DNA of 49,793 nucleotides from an uncultured Muribaculaceae bacterium (GTDB lineage Bacteria; Bacteroidota; Bacteroidia; Bacteroidales; Muribaculaceae): positions 1 to 49,793 of the forward strand of contig CAJOFM010000014.1 in NCBI GenBank assembly GCA_905233915.1, written 5' to 3'. Shown here in pieces: positions 35,284-44,182 of this stretch; position 1 is the stretch's first letter; each line of letters begins with the position of its first letter. Made by a program: the position numbers and the translations under genes. The notes beneath the pieces are model-generated. The model made no database searches. It had not been told where the DNA came from and worked only from the letters and a program-made list of their open reading frames with translations.

Positions 35284-36138
35284 ATGAAAAGAAACTTATT
35301 TTTATCTATCGTGATGGTTGCCATCACCTTGATTGCATGCTCGGCCAACAATGCCGATAACAAGGCAGGCGCATCAGCAAAAAACACCAACAAGATGACA
35401 AAAGTTGAACTCGAGACTTCGCTTGGCAACATCGTTGTCGAGCTCTATAACGAGACCCCTCAGCACCGCGACAACTTCATCAAGCTCGTCAAGGAGGGCT
35501 ATTATGACGGCGTGCTCTTCCACCGCGTTATCAAGGACTTCATGATCCAGACCGGTGACGGCAACTCCAAGACCGCTGGCGTTGATACCCCACTGGGCGA
35601 TGGTGACCCCGGTTACACGATTCCCGCTGAATTTGTCTATCCCAAATATTTCCATAAACGCGGAGCTCTGGCAGCCGCCCGCACTGGCGACCAGGTTAAT
35701 CCTGAGCGCCGCAGCAGTGGCAGCCAGTTCTATATCGTAACCGGCAAGATTTACAGCAGCGACGACCTGAAAATGATGTCCCAGCGCTTGGCTGACGTGA
35801 AGAAGCAGGACATCTTCCGCCGTCTGGTGACTGAGAACAGGGCAAAAATCGAGGAGTTGCAGAAGAACCAGGACAACGCCGCCCTGCAAGAGCTGCAGAA
35901 CCAGCTCATCCAGCAGACCGAGGCCGAAGCAGCCCAGACTCCTTTCAAATTCACCGACGAGCAGATTGACGCCTACACGAGCGTGGGTGGCACCCCCCAT
36001 CTCGACGGCCAGTACACCGTCTTTGGAGAGGTCATCCAGGGCATGGACGTGGTTGATAAGATCCAGAACACCACCACAGGCCGCATGGACCGCCCCACGG
36101 TTGACATCAAGATCGTCAAGGCTCGCATCCTCAAGTAA
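35284..36138 (+). CDS. Cyclophilin-type peptidyl-prolyl isomerase, lipoprotein
   Basis: Lipoprotein of 284 residues. MKRNLFLSIVMVAITLIAC is a signal peptide ending in lipid-modified Cys19. The cyclophilin domain has NFIKLVKEGYYDGVLFHRVIKDFMIQTGD, with the active-site FHRVI and QTGD, and later GSQFYIV and FGEVIQGMDVVDKI. Between these last two, a Glu/Gln-rich helical insertion of about 70 residues (MSQRLADVKKQDIFRRLV to IQQTEAEAAQT) separates the strands; such insertions occur in Bacteroidetes cyclophilins. It would assist folding of exported proteins at the outer or inner membrane. The frame is open to 35245, but the lipoprotein start at 35284 is clearly the functional one. A strong terminator follows. 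Confidence 0.9.
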   Translation: MKRNLFLSIVMVAITLIACSANNADNKAGASAKNTNKMTKVELETSLGNIVVELYNETPQHRDNFIKLVKEGYYDGVLFHRVIKDFMIQTGDGNSKTAGVDTPLGDGDPGYTIPAEFVYPKYFHKRGALAAARTGDQVNPERRSSGSQFYIVTGKIYSSDDLKMMSQRLADVKKQDIFRRLVTENRAKIEELQKNQDNAALQELQNQLIQQTEAEAAQTPFKFTDEQIDAYTSVGGTPHLDGQYTVFGEVIQGMDVVDKIQNTTTGRMDRPTVDIKIVKARILK

Positions 36139-36159
36139 AAGTCAACGACTGCTATCATA

Positions 36160-36205
36160 CAGGGCTTATAGGTTTCAGCAGGACCTATAAGCCCTGCTTT
36201 TTTTT
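36160..36205 (+). terminator. Terminator after the cyclophilin gene
   Basis: CAGGGCTTATAGGT (36160-36173) pairs with ACCTATAAGCCCTG (36183-36196), a perfect 14-bp stem followed by eight T (36198-36205). Confidence 0.9.
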
Positions 36206-36256
36206 GAACATTTCTTGAAAAATGGGATGGAAAATGAAAAAAAACGATGAAATGAG

Positions 36257-36286
36257 TTTGTAATTGCGAAATAATGACTAAATTTG
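36257..36286 (+). promoter_or_regulatory. Promoter of the DUF349 gene
   Basis: TTTG at 36257-36260, an 18-bp spacer, then TAAATTTG at 36279-36286; the ATG is at 36337. Confidence 0.65.
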
Positions 36287-36336
36287 GGGTTTGTAATTAA
36301 ACATCAAGCGCCACTACAACGCTTGAATAAAACTAA

Positions 36337-38280
36337 ATGAATATGACTGAACCGCGTGAACAATCTGAATCGATGAACAATCTCGAGAAGGATCAAATCT
36401 TGAGCACTGAGTCCCAGAATGAGACCCAGGAAGTTGTGAGTGAAGAAGTTAATGTTGTTGAACCCACACCCGTCGAGAAGCCTGTCCAGGAAGCCCCCGC
36501 GGCCGAAGAGCAACCCGCTCCCGAGCCCGCAGAGCAGCCTGAGCCCGTGGCCGAAGAGCCCGCCGCCCCACAGGAAACCAAGCCCGACCTTGCCGGCAAG
36601 AGCAAGAGCGAACTGGTGGACATGATGCGCGAGGCCGCTACCCGCCCCATCGAGGATGTCAAGGACGAAGTGCAAGCTATCAAAGCCGCATTCTTTGCGC
36701 TGCGACGCGAAGAGATTGCCAAGGAAAGAGAAGATTTCCTGGCCAACGGCAATGAGGAGGCCGATTTCACCCCCAAGGAAGACAACGACGAGAACAATCT
36801 AAAAGAGTTGCTCAATGTGCTCAAGGAGCGTCGCACAGAGTATAACGCGGCCCAGGAAGCCAACCGTGAGGCCAATCTGGAGAAGAAACGCCAGATTATC
36901 GCTCTCATCAACGAGATCGCTAATGATCCCGACAATATCAACCGCCAGTTCAACCGCGTTAAGCAGTTGCAACAGGACTTCAAGGACGCCGGCGAGGTGC
37001 CCGCTACCGCCGACACCGAGGTGTGGAAGGAATTCCAGCGCGCCACCGAGCGTTTCTATGATGTGCTGAAGATGAACAAGGAGCTGCGCGACTATGACTT
37101 CAAGAAAAACCTGGAGCTGAAGCAGCAGCTGTGTGAGGAGGCCGAGGCCCTGGACGAGGAGACTGACATCGTCTCCGCATTCAGGAAACTGCAGGAACTC
37201 CACAACAACTGGCGCGAAATCGGTCCCGTAGCCAAGGAACTGCGCGAGGAACTGTGGGCCCGCTTCAAGGCCGCCTCGAGCGCCATCAACAAGAAATACC
37301 AGACCTTCTTTGAGGACCGCAAGAGCAAGGAGAAAGAGAATGCCGACGCCAAGACTGAATTGTGCGAGAAAATCGAGCAAATCACAACCGACAACCTCAA
37401 GACCTACGCACAGTGGGATGAGGTGACCAAGCAGATTATCGCCCTGCAGGAAGACTGGAAGAAACTGGGTTACGCATCACGCAAGGCCAATGCCGCCCTG
37501 TTTGCCCGTTTCCGCAAGTCGTGTGATGACTTCTTTGCCAAGAAAGCCGAGTTCTACAAGTCGATGAAGGAAGAGCTGAGCAACAACCTTGCCAAGAAGA
37601 TCGACCTGTGCGAGCGCGCCGAAGCCTTGAAAGACTCCACCGAGTGGAAAGAGGCTACCGACAAGTTCGTCGAGCTGCAGAAGGAGTGGAAGACCATCGG
37701 TCCCGTTGTCAAGAAACACAGCGACGCCGTGTGGAAACGCTTCATTGCCGCCTGTGACCACTTCTTTGAGGAGAAGAAGAAACAGAACGTCAACGTCCAT
37801 GCCGTTGAGCACGATAACCTCAAGGCCAAGAAGGAAATCATCACCACCCTTAAGGAAACCATCGAGGGTGCAGCCGAGGACGCCGCACAGAAGGTGCGCG
37901 AACTCATGGACCGCTGGCAAGAGATTGGCCACGTTCCCTTTAAGGAGAAAGACAAGATTTATGCCCAGTACCGCGAACTCATCGACAAGGCATTTGACAC
38001 GCTCAACATGCGCGGTTCCCGTCCTCGTGGTGAGGGTGGTTCTCCCCGTGGTCCCCGCCAGTCGGGCAACGACCGTGGCCTGAGTGAGCGCGACCGCCTC
38101 GTGCGCACCTACGAGCAGCGCATGAGCGAGTTGAAGACCTTTGAAAACAATATGGGCTTCCTCACTGCCAACACCAAGAGCGGTAACTCGCTCGTCCAGG
38201 AAATGGAGCGCCGCATCGCCCGCCTCAAGGAGGAGATTGCCGAGCTCGAGCAGAAAATCAAGGAACTGGACAACGCTTAA
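36337..38280 (+). CDS. DUF349 coiled-coil protein
   Basis: Cytoplasmic protein of 647 residues. The first 90 are acidic and Pro/Glu-rich (EEQPAPEPAEQPEPVAEEPA), probably disordered. From about 150 to 560 there are repeated helical DUF349 units with the pattern 'Wkeig.v.k...d.lw.rF..a.d.fF.kkk' (for example LQEDWKKLGYASRKANAALFARFRKSCDDFF and LQKEWKTIGPVVKKHSDAVWKRF). A Gly/Arg/Pro-rich linker (about 565-585) and a final coiled coil (RIARLKEEIAELEQKIKELD) follow. No enzymatic motif is visible. DUF349 proteins are common in Bacteroidetes and Actinobacteria and their role is not settled. It has its own promoter and stands alone. Confidence 0.85.
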   Translation: MNMTEPREQSESMNNLEKDQILSTESQNETQEVVSEEVNVVEPTPVEKPVQEAPAAEEQPAPEPAEQPEPVAEEPAAPQETKPDLAGKSKSELVDMMREAATRPIEDVKDEVQAIKAAFFALRREEIAKEREDFLANGNEEADFTPKEDNDENNLKELLNVLKERRTEYNAAQEANREANLEKKRQIIALINEIANDPDNINRQFNRVKQLQQDFKDAGEVPATADTEVWKEFQRATERFYDVLKMNKELRDYDFKKNLELKQQLCEEAEALDEETDIVSAFRKLQELHNNWREIGPVAKELREELWARFKAASSAINKKYQTFFEDRKSKEKENADAKTELCEKIEQITTDNLKTYAQWDEVTKQIIALQEDWKKLGYASRKANAALFARFRKSCDDFFAKKAEFYKSMKEELSNNLAKKIDLCERAEALKDSTEWKEATDKFVELQKEWKTIGPVVKKHSDAVWKRFIAACDHFFEEKKKQNVNVHAVEHDNLKAKKEIITTLKETIEGAAEDAAQKVRELMDRWQEIGHVPFKEKDKIYAQYRELIDKAFDTLNMRGSRPRGEGGSPRGPRQSGNDRGLSERDRLVRTYEQRMSELKTFENNMGFLTANTKSGNSLVQEMERRIARLKEEIAELEQKIKELDNA

Positions 38281-38325
38281 TCCTCCCGCCAGTGGGAACC
38301 CAAACCATCATTATTGACTGAAACC

Positions 38326-38367
38326 CAACGCGATATGGGGAGTGCCAGCCACTCCCCTGTAGCGTTG
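38326..38367 (+). terminator. Hairpin after the DUF349 gene
   Basis: CAACGCGATATGGGGAGTG pairs with CACTCCCCTGTAGCGTTG with a few mismatches around a CCAGC loop. There is no T-run, so it is a weak or factor-dependent terminator candidate. Confidence 0.5.
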
Positions 38368-38397
38368 TCAACCATCTAAGCCGCTACTGATAACCTA

Positions 38398-39795
38398 ATG
38401 AAGAGCAAAGGCAGATACGGGCATTTCGTCAAATGGATATTCAGCATCATTGACTTGCTGATAGTCAATGTCGTGTTCCTCGCCAGCATGCTATGGAGCC
38501 GAGGGACATCGCCTGCCAACGACGCCTTATATGAGCGCCCCATGTGGCTTGCGCTCAACGTGGCGATGGTGGTGTGCATCTATTTCTTTAACGATGTACA
38601 CGAGCGCCGTGTATTCTACGCCGACAAGGTTGTTGGTCAGGCGCTTAAACTCACGCTCACTCATGCCGGTATTTTTGTCACGCTGTCATCTTTCCTAGGA
38701 CCGTTTGACCTGCCGTGGCGCCACATGCTGCTTTTCTATACCATTTTCTTTATCGTACTGGCTTTATGGTGGGTTACTTCACGTCAGTTTGTCAAACTCT
38801 ACCGCAACAAGGGCTTTAACTTCAAGAGGGTTATTGTCATTGGCGGCGGAACCGTGGGCGTTAGACTGATTAACGAGATGCTGGGTGATCAAGGATATGG
38901 TTACCACATCGTCGGCTTCTTTGACAACAACCCCAAAGCCAGGTCGGCCTCTGCCGCCTATCAAGGCACCCTAGATGACGTGGAGCAGTTCGTCAAGACC
39001 CATCAGGTTGACGAGATGTTCTGCGCCGTGCCCGACATCGAGGACAACCAGAATGTTTCGCGCATGATCCGCATTGCCGATAACAATGCCGTGGACTTCT
39101 ACTATGTGCCCCAATTCGGACGAACGGTGACCCGACAATTCGAGCTGCAATCGGTAGGTGACGTCCCCATCCTTGCCGTACACCCCTACCCCTTGAAAAA
39201 TCCCATTAACCGACTCTTCAAGAGGGCGTTTGACCTGGTATTCTCCACCATAGCACTCATCCTGTCCCCACTTGTCATTATCCCAGTGGCCATAGGCATC
39301 AAGTTGTCATCACCCGGTCCCATCTTCTTTGTACAGAAGCGCACCGGCTACCGCGGGCAGGCTTTCAACTGCTACAAGTTCCGCACCATGCGCGAGAACA
39401 AGGACAGCGACACCAAGCAAGCGACCAAGGGTGACCCTCGTGTGACACGATTCGGCAACTTCCTGCGACGCTCGAGCATTGATGAACTGCCGCAATTCTA
39501 TAATGTGTGGCGGGGAGAAATGAGCATTGTGGGACCGCGTCCCCACATGGTGGCCCAGACCGAGATGTACAGTGAGCTTATTGACAAGTACATGCTACGC
39601 CACACCATCAAACCCGGCATCACCGGCTGGGCTCAGGTGCGCGGTTTCCGTGGCCAGACCGAAGAACTGTGGCAGATGGAAAAACGCGTCGAGTACGACG
39701 TGTGGTACGCCGAGAACTGGACGTTCTTCCTGGACCTGAAAATCATCTTCCGCACCGTCTGGAATGCCATTAAGGGCGAGGATAATGCGTATTAA
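38398..39795 (+). CDS. Polyprenyl-phosphate sugar-1-phosphate transferase (WcaJ/CpsE family)
   Basis: Integral membrane enzyme of 465 residues that starts exopolysaccharide repeat-unit synthesis by moving a hexose-1-phosphate to undecaprenyl phosphate. There are four N-terminal membrane helices (about 10-125), then a CoA-binding-like Rossmann domain (VIVIGGGTVGVRLINEML, about 142-160). A further membrane helix follows KRAFDLVFSTIALILSPLV, and the catalytic Bac_transf domain has SSPGPIFFVQKRTGYRGQ, FRTMR, RRSSIDELPQFYNV, GPRPH and KPGITGWAQV. All the family's conserved blocks are present. No other polysaccharide genes are next to it. ATG at 38398 directly follows a TAACCTA stretch, so the promoter is unclear. 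Confidence 0.93.
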   Translation: MKSKGRYGHFVKWIFSIIDLLIVNVVFLASMLWSRGTSPANDALYERPMWLALNVAMVVCIYFFNDVHERRVFYADKVVGQALKLTLTHAGIFVTLSSFLGPFDLPWRHMLLFYTIFFIVLALWWVTSRQFVKLYRNKGFNFKRVIVIGGGTVGVRLINEMLGDQGYGYHIVGFFDNNPKARSASAAYQGTLDDVEQFVKTHQVDEMFCAVPDIEDNQNVSRMIRIADNNAVDFYYVPQFGRTVTRQFELQSVGDVPILAVHPYPLKNPINRLFKRAFDLVFSTIALILSPLVIIPVAIGIKLSSPGPIFFVQKRTGYRGQAFNCYKFRTMRENKDSDTKQATKGDPRVTRFGNFLRRSSIDELPQFYNVWRGEMSIVGPRPHMVAQTEMYSELIDKYMLRHTIKPGITGWAQVRGFRGQTEELWQMEKRVEYDVWYAENWTFFLDLKIIFRTVWNAIKGEDNAY

Positions 39796-39824
39796 AGGTT
39801 AAAGGTTAAGGGTTAGAGGTTAAT
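39794..39824. repeat. AGGTTAA-type short iterated sequence
   Basis: AAAGGTTAAAGGTTAAGGGT then TAGAGGTTAA: four degenerate copies of AGGTTA in the short gap before recQ. It is probably a slippage-type simple repeat. Confidence 0.6.
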
Positions 39825-39835
39825 GGGGGTATCAG

Positions 39836-41671
39836 ATGACGCGGGAGGAATATGCACTGGCTTTGTTGAGAAGTTGCTACGGTTACGACAGTTTCCGCGG
39901 CAACCAGTGGGACATCATCAGCCACACGCTCGATGGCGGTGACAGCATCGTGCTCATGCCTACAGGTGGCGGTAAATCCCTGTGCTATCAAATTCCCGGC
40001 TTGATGAGTGATGACGGCTTTGCCATCGTCATTTCCCCGCTGCTGGCATTGATGAATGACCAGATCGACGCCCTCCAGCAGAATGGTGTCCCCGCACTCG
40101 CCCTCAATAGCGAGAAAACCGACAGTGAGAACCGCCAAACCGTTGACCTGCTCATGCAGGGCAAGGTGAAACTCCTCTATATCTCCCCCGAGAAATTGCT
40201 TAGTGAAATTGACCGCTGGTCAAGCGCCATTACCGACCGCATCTGCCTATTTGCCGTAGATGAGGCACACTGCATTTCGCAATGGGGCCATGACTTCCGC
40301 CCCGAGTACACCCAATTGGGCACACTCAAGCAACGTTTTCCCAAAGTTCCGGTAATGGCACTCACCGCCACTGCCGACCGCATCACCCGTGATGACATTG
40401 CCACGCAGCTTAACATACCCGGGGCAAGGCTGTTCATCAGTTCGTTTGACCGCCCAAACATCTCGCTCAACGTGGTTCAAGGCTCAAGCGGTCGCCAAAA
40501 GTTCCGTCAAATCGTACAGTTCATCAACCTGCACCGTGACGAGAGCGGCATCATCTATTGCCTGCGCCGCAAGGACACCGAGAAGATGGCCACCGAGCTC
40601 ACTCGTCTGGGCATCAGTGCCCAACCCTTTCATGCCGGAATGAGCGTTGAACTCAAGCAGCAGGTGCAGCGCGACTTCATCAACGATGACGTCAAGGTCG
40701 TGTGTGCAACCATCGCCTTCGGCATGGGCATTGACAAGAGTAATGTGCGCTACGTCATTCACAGCAACATGCCTCGCAACATCGAGAGCTATTATCAGGA
40801 AATAGGGCGTGCCGGACGTGACGGCATGCCTGCCGAAGCGCTGATGTTCTATTCCTATGGCGACGTGGTCACCCTGCAGCAATTCGCGCAACAGTCAGGA
40901 CAGGTACAGATTAACATGGACAAGTTGCGGCGCATGCAGCAGTATGCCGAGAGCGGTGTCTGCCGTCGCCGCATGCTACTGAGTTACTTCAACGAGCGAT
41001 TCGACCACGACTGCCACAACTGTGACGTGTGCAACAACCCTCCCGAACGCTTTGACGGCACCAAGCTGGCCCAGATGGCCTTGAGCGCCATCAAGCGCAC
41101 CAACGAGCAGGCGGGCATGTACACCGTGACCGATATCCTGCGCGGTTGGCGCAAGGCCGAGATTGTCGAGAAAGGCTACGACCAACTCAAGACCTTCGGC
41201 GTGGGACGCGACTTCACTGTAGCCGAGTGGAACGCCTACTTGTTACAGATGCTGCAAATGGGATTGTTTGACGTGGCCTATGACGAAAACAACCACCTGA
41301 AAATCACTGATTACGGGAGCGAAGTGCTGTACGGCAGAAAAGCCATAGAATTGAACCGCTATGAGCGACGCGACATCAAAGCAAGGAAACAGCCGACAGA
41401 AACGCCCGTACTTCGCGACAGCCCGACACCTGTCAAGCAGATGGACAAAGCGCTGTTCGATAAACTGAAGGACCTGCGCAAAGCCCTCGCCACCGCTAGC
41501 CACATCGCACCCTATATGGTATTCAGCGACAAGTCACTACAGGCCATGGCGACTGAAAAGCCGACAACCCAGGCCGAGTTCGGCATCCTATACGGTGTGG
41601 GTCAAGTGAAATGCCAGAAATACTGGCATCCCTTTACCGCGGTCATCCGCGAGCATCTTAGCCACAGATAG
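39836..41671 (+). CDS. recQ: ATP-dependent DNA helicase RecQ
   Basis: 3'-5' DNA helicase of 611 residues for recombination and stalled-fork repair. Motif 0 ([14 protein letters not shown]) is followed by Walker A PTGGGKS (42-48), DEAH (142-145), the RecQ aromatic loop [13 protein letters not shown], and motif [12 protein letters not shown]. The zinc-binding cysteines are in [12 protein letters not shown] and CHNCDVC. A winged-helix RQC region and a C-terminal HRDC-like segment (about 540-610: [23 protein letters not shown]) complete the standard architecture. Bacteroidetes often have several RecQ copies. It sits 40 bp after the sugar transferase and ends against a convergent transporter gene. 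Confidence 0.95.
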   Translation: MTREEYALALLRSCYGYDSFRGNQWDIISHTLDGGDSIVLMPTGGGKSLCYQIPGLMSDDGFAIVISPLLALMNDQIDALQQNGVPALALNSEKTDSENRQTVDLLMQGKVKLLYISPEKLLSEIDRWSSAITDRICLFAVDEAHCISQWGHDFRPEYTQLGTLKQRFPKVPVMALTATADRITRDDIATQLNIPGARLFISSFDRPNISLNVVQGSSGRQKFRQIVQFINLHRDESGIIYCLRRKDTEKMATELTRLGISAQPFHAGMSVELKQQVQRDFINDDVKVVCATIAFGMGIDKSNVRYVIHSNMPRNIESYYQEIGRAGRDGMPAEALMFYSYGDVVTLQQFAQQSGQVQINMDKLRRMQQYAESGVCRRRMLLSYFNERFDHDCHNCDVCNNPPERFDGTKLAQMALSAIKRTNEQAGMYTVTDILRGWRKAEIVEKGYDQLKTFGVGRDFTVAEWNAYLLQMLQMGLFDVAYDENNHLKITDYGSEVLYGRKAIELNRYERRDIKARKQPTETPVLRDSPTPVKQMDKALFDKLKDLRKALATASHIAPYMVFSDKSLQAMATEKPTTQAEFGILYGVGQVKCQKYWHPFTAVIREHLSHR

Positions 41672-41711
41672 CAGGGGAAAACAGCGGTTGTCGAACTGCA
41701 GTGGCTGATAA

Positions 41712-43055
41712 TCAGATGATACCAGTGAGGTAGAGGAAGATAAAGATGATGGATATAGGGGCGGCAAAGCGCAGGCAGAAGATGAGGAACGGCTCCATCC
41801 TGCCCTTGAGACGGCCTCCGTTGGTCATCTGCTCGTGAACCACCTTGCGGTCTAGAACCCATCCCACATACACAGCTGTGAACAATCCACCTAGCAGCAT
41901 GAAGATGTTGCTGGCGGCATAATCCATCATGTCGAAGATATTCTTCCCGAATAACTTGATGTCATCCAGGACATTGAACGACAACGCAGCAAACAAGGCC
42001 AAAACAAAGGTGAACAATGCCGCCCAAGCGATGGCGTGGGGGCGCGACATCTTGTGTTCCTCAATAAGGAAAGTGATGGGGATCTCGCTCAACGAAATGG
42101 TAGATGTCAACGAGGCAAAGAATACCAGCAGGAAGAAAAGCAATGCCCAGATATAGCCGCCTGGCATCTGCTGGAAAATGGTCGGCAAGACCTCAAATAT
42201 AAGGCGCGGACCTGCTGTAGGCTCCAAACCGAAGGAGAACACAGCAGGGAATATCATCACGCCCGACAGGATGGCAACCAGCGTGTCGAGAACAGCAACG
42301 GTGGTGGCATCCTTGGTTAGCGAAGTATCATCCTTGAAATAAGAGCTATAGGTCACCAGGCAAGAGATACCGATGGAGAGCGAGAGGAACGCCTGTCCAA
42401 AGGCATCCAGCACGCCACGCATCGTAAGCTCTGAGAAATCCGGGTAGAACAGGAATTTCAAACCCTTGGAAGCGCCAGGCAACAGCAATGAATTGACACA
42501 GAAGATGATAAGGATAAGGAACAGCAGGGGCATCATGATGCTTGCCACGCGCTCGATACCCTTCTCGATGCCACGGCTCATCACCAGGAAGTTGAGAATC
42601 AGGAACAACACTGTCCAACCCACACAGCGCCAGGGGTTCGATACCAGCGATGTGAACATGTTGCTATATTCCTCGGGCGTGTGGTTGCTCAAGTGACCCA
42701 ACGCCGCCTGGTAAAGATATTCAATAATCCAGCCGCACACCACACTATAGAAGCCCATCACGACAAAACTTCCTATGATACAGATGTAGGTGAACAGGTA
42801 ATATTTCTTACCAGGTGACAGCTTCAACAAGGCGGCCTTCATGTTGCTGTGCGTCGAGCGGCCAATGATGAACTCACTCAATATCACAGGAATACCCATC
42901 ACGATAATGCAACAGATATACACAAGGATGAAGGCGCCACCACCGTTATTACCGGCTTCATAAGGGAAACGCCATATATTACCTAAACCCACTGCCGAGC
43001 CAACAGCCGCAGCAATGGCACCAATGCGGGTCGCAAATCCTACACGTTTTGTCAT
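41712..43055 (-). CDS. Sodium-dependent transporter, NSS/SNF family
   Basis: Membrane transporter of 447 residues with about 11 helices. It is related to LeuT and MhsT and imports amino acids or related compounds with Na+. The N-terminus GFATRIGAIAAAVGSAVGLGNIWRFPYEAG is the family signature, including the unwound TM1 GSAVGLGN that binds substrate and sodium. Further blocks are GMPVIL-like GIPVILSEFIIG, the YSSYFKDD segment in TM6 and ASLTSTISLSEIP in TM8. Bacterial members usually carry amino acids, but the substrate cannot be told from sequence. The frame ends in TGII. There is a consensus-like promoter upstream; no linked enzyme suggests a specific substrate. Confidence 0.92.
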   Translation of the reverse strand: MTKRVGFATRIGAIAAAVGSAVGLGNIWRFPYEAGNNGGGAFILVYICCIIVMGIPVILSEFIIGRSTHSNMKAALLKLSPGKKYYLFTYICIIGSFVVMGFYSVVCGWIIEYLYQAALGHLSNHTPEEYSNMFTSLVSNPWRCVGWTVLFLILNFLVMSRGIEKGIERVASIMMPLLFLILIIFCVNSLLLPGASKGLKFLFYPDFSELTMRGVLDAFGQAFLSLSIGISCLVTYSSYFKDDTSLTKDATTVAVLDTLVAILSGVMIFPAVFSFGLEPTAGPRLIFEVLPTIFQQMPGGYIWALLFFLLVFFASLTSTISLSEIPITFLIEEHKMSRPHAIAWAALFTFVLALFAALSFNVLDDIKLFGKNIFDMMDYAASNIFMLLGGLFTAVYVGWVLDRKVVHEQMTNGGRLKGRMEPFLIFCLRFAAPISIIFIFLYLTGII

Positions 43056-43081
43056 AGTATCTTAATATGTGAGAAGTAGCA

Positions 43082-43112
43082 CAAAATTAAATATAATTGT
43101 TGAATAACCAAG
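43082..43112 (-). promoter_or_regulatory. Promoter of the NSS transporter gene
   Basis: On the minus strand, CTTG (43112-43109), 19 bp, then TAATTTTG (43089-43082). The ATG is 26 bp downstream at 43055. Confidence 0.6.
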
Positions 43113-43129
43113 GGAAAACCATGGGAATT

Positions 43130-43456
43130 CTAAAACTGGGGCACGGGATCAATCTTGTGTGGAGCAGGGTCTGGCTTTTTATGCGGTTTATCCCTTTTCT
43201 TGGCCGATCTGGATTTATGGTGTTTCTTTGCCTTATCACGATTGTGTGCCGATTGGCCATCGTGACTATTGAAAGCGGCCATTGCCGAATCAGCCTCAGC
43301 CTCAAAGTCATTGACTCCTATTATGTTGGCAGGTATCTCCTGATGGGCCTGACAGGACCGCACCACCGCTGTTCCTGCCAGCAGCAACGCAATCGCCGCG
43401 AGAATCACGATTGTCCCGATGCGTTCATGCCGTGTCATTGAAAACAATTCCTTCAT
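43130..43456 (-). CDS. Small membrane-anchored basic protein
   Basis: Protein of 108 residues. The start MKELFSMTRHERIGTIVIL is cytoplasmic and followed by one membrane helix (about 13-32: IGTIVILAAIALLLAGTAVV). The outer part is short, then a Lys/His/Pro-rich tail (KAKKHHKSRSAKKRDKPHKKP). I do not recognise a characterised family. The start at 43456 is preferred over the longer open frame because a -7 box lies 22 bp ahead. It lies upstream of the NSS gene on the same strand, 74 bp away, but the transporter has its own promoter. Confidence 0.6.
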   Translation of the reverse strand: MKELFSMTRHERIGTIVILAAIALLLAGTAVVRSCQAHQEIPANIIGVNDFEAEADSAMAAFNSHDGQSAHNRDKAKKHHKSRSAKKRDKPHKKPDPAPHKIDPVPQF

Positions 43457-43477
43457 GACTGGATTTATAATCTGGCA

Positions 43478-43508
43478 CAAATATACCATAAAACCCACCA
43501 ATTCCAAT
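43478..43508 (-). promoter_or_regulatory. Promoter of the small membrane protein gene
   Basis: On the minus strand, ATTG (43508-43505), 19 bp, then TATATTTG (43485-43478), an exact -7 match. Confidence 0.55.
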
Positions 43509-43581
43509 ATCTAGAACAAAAAAAACATGAAAACAAGTTTATTTTCTGAGAAAATAACACTGTTAAAACAATTAAAAATAT

Positions 43582-43589
43582 TACTTTTG
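43582..43589 (+). promoter_or_regulatory. -7 box of the VanZ-like gene
   Basis: TACTTTTG fits TAnnTTTG and lies 32 bp before the ATG at 43622. The -33 element is not clear. Confidence 0.5.
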
Positions 43590-43621
43590 TAAGTTGTAAA
43601 CGAAACAGAACACAATACTAT

Positions 43622-44074
43622 ATGAAAAGCTTTATATTATCAATTCCTAAAGGGATACCATCGGTCATCGCTCTTTTGTTGGCCTTATACTTCACTTTTG
43701 CCAATAACCCATTGGGTGTAAACGCATTAAACGTATTCCCTGGAGCACCATTGGTCGGGCATTTTATCCTTTATTTCATTATTGCCCTCATTTTCATTCT
43801 CGATTACGCCAAGTCAAAACTGCCGCATCACAGCAAGATCAACCATGAGATAGCACTGGCTGCCACCACTGGCGTGTTGTCACTGCTCATGGAAATTGGC
43901 CGCATGTGGCAAACTGGTTACAACTATGACATGAACAACGTGTATGCCGCATCATTCGGCGCACTCTTGGCATTCTTGTTCTACCATTTCTGGCTGCTGC
44001 ATCCCATGCGCCACTACCTCTACCACTCTATCCAGCACCACTGGCGCTACCAACATCGTCGCAAGAAAAAATAA
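43622..44074 (+). CDS. VanZ-like small membrane protein
   Basis: Membrane protein of 150 residues with about four hydrophobic segments. The pattern GHFILYFIIALIFIL then LSLLMEIGRMW and DMNNVYAASFGALLAFLFY resembles VanZ-family proteins (conserved 'GHxxxYxxL...ExxQ...RxxDxxdxxxNxxGaxxG'), although the usual Gln after Glu is not there. VanZ proteins have low-level effects on glycopeptide tolerance in some bacteria; no vancomycin resistance operon is present, so no resistance is implied. The C-terminus is very basic (HHWRYQHRRKKK). The assignment is by pattern only. Confidence 0.55.
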   Translation: MKSFILSIPKGIPSVIALLLALYFTFANNPLGVNALNVFPGAPLVGHFILYFIIALIFILDYAKSKLPHHSKINHEIALAATTGVLSLLMEIGRMWQTGYNYDMNNVYAASFGALLAFLFYHFWLLHPMRHYLYHSIQHHWRYQHRRKKK

Positions 44075-44107
44075 CAAACGACAATAGTTTTTTTAGGTTA
44101 ATTCTTT

Positions 44108-44153
44108 TTTAGGTGATTTTTTTTGCTGAACAGAAAAAAATCACCTAAATTTG
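44108..44153 (+). promoter_or_regulatory. Inverted-repeat operator overlapping the HTH-methyltransferase promoter
   Basis: TTTAGGTGATTTTTTT (44108-44123) and AAAAAAATCACCTAAA (44134-44149) are perfect 16-bp inverted arms around 10 bp. The right arm overlaps a TAAATTTG -7 box (44146-44153). A third direct copy of the core, TTTTTTAGGTTA, is at 44089-44100. The position fits autorepression by the XRE-type HTH domain encoded just downstream. The same stem could instead act as a terminator of the upstream gene, but no T-run follows it. Confidence 0.6.
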
Positions 44154-44182
44154 TCATATTCAAACCATTCATTGTCACCGTT

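Noticed and set aside
43622..44074. Vancomycin resistance cluster because of the VanZ-like protein
   Set aside because: No vanHAX-type genes are nearby, and VanZ-like proteins are common without resistance.
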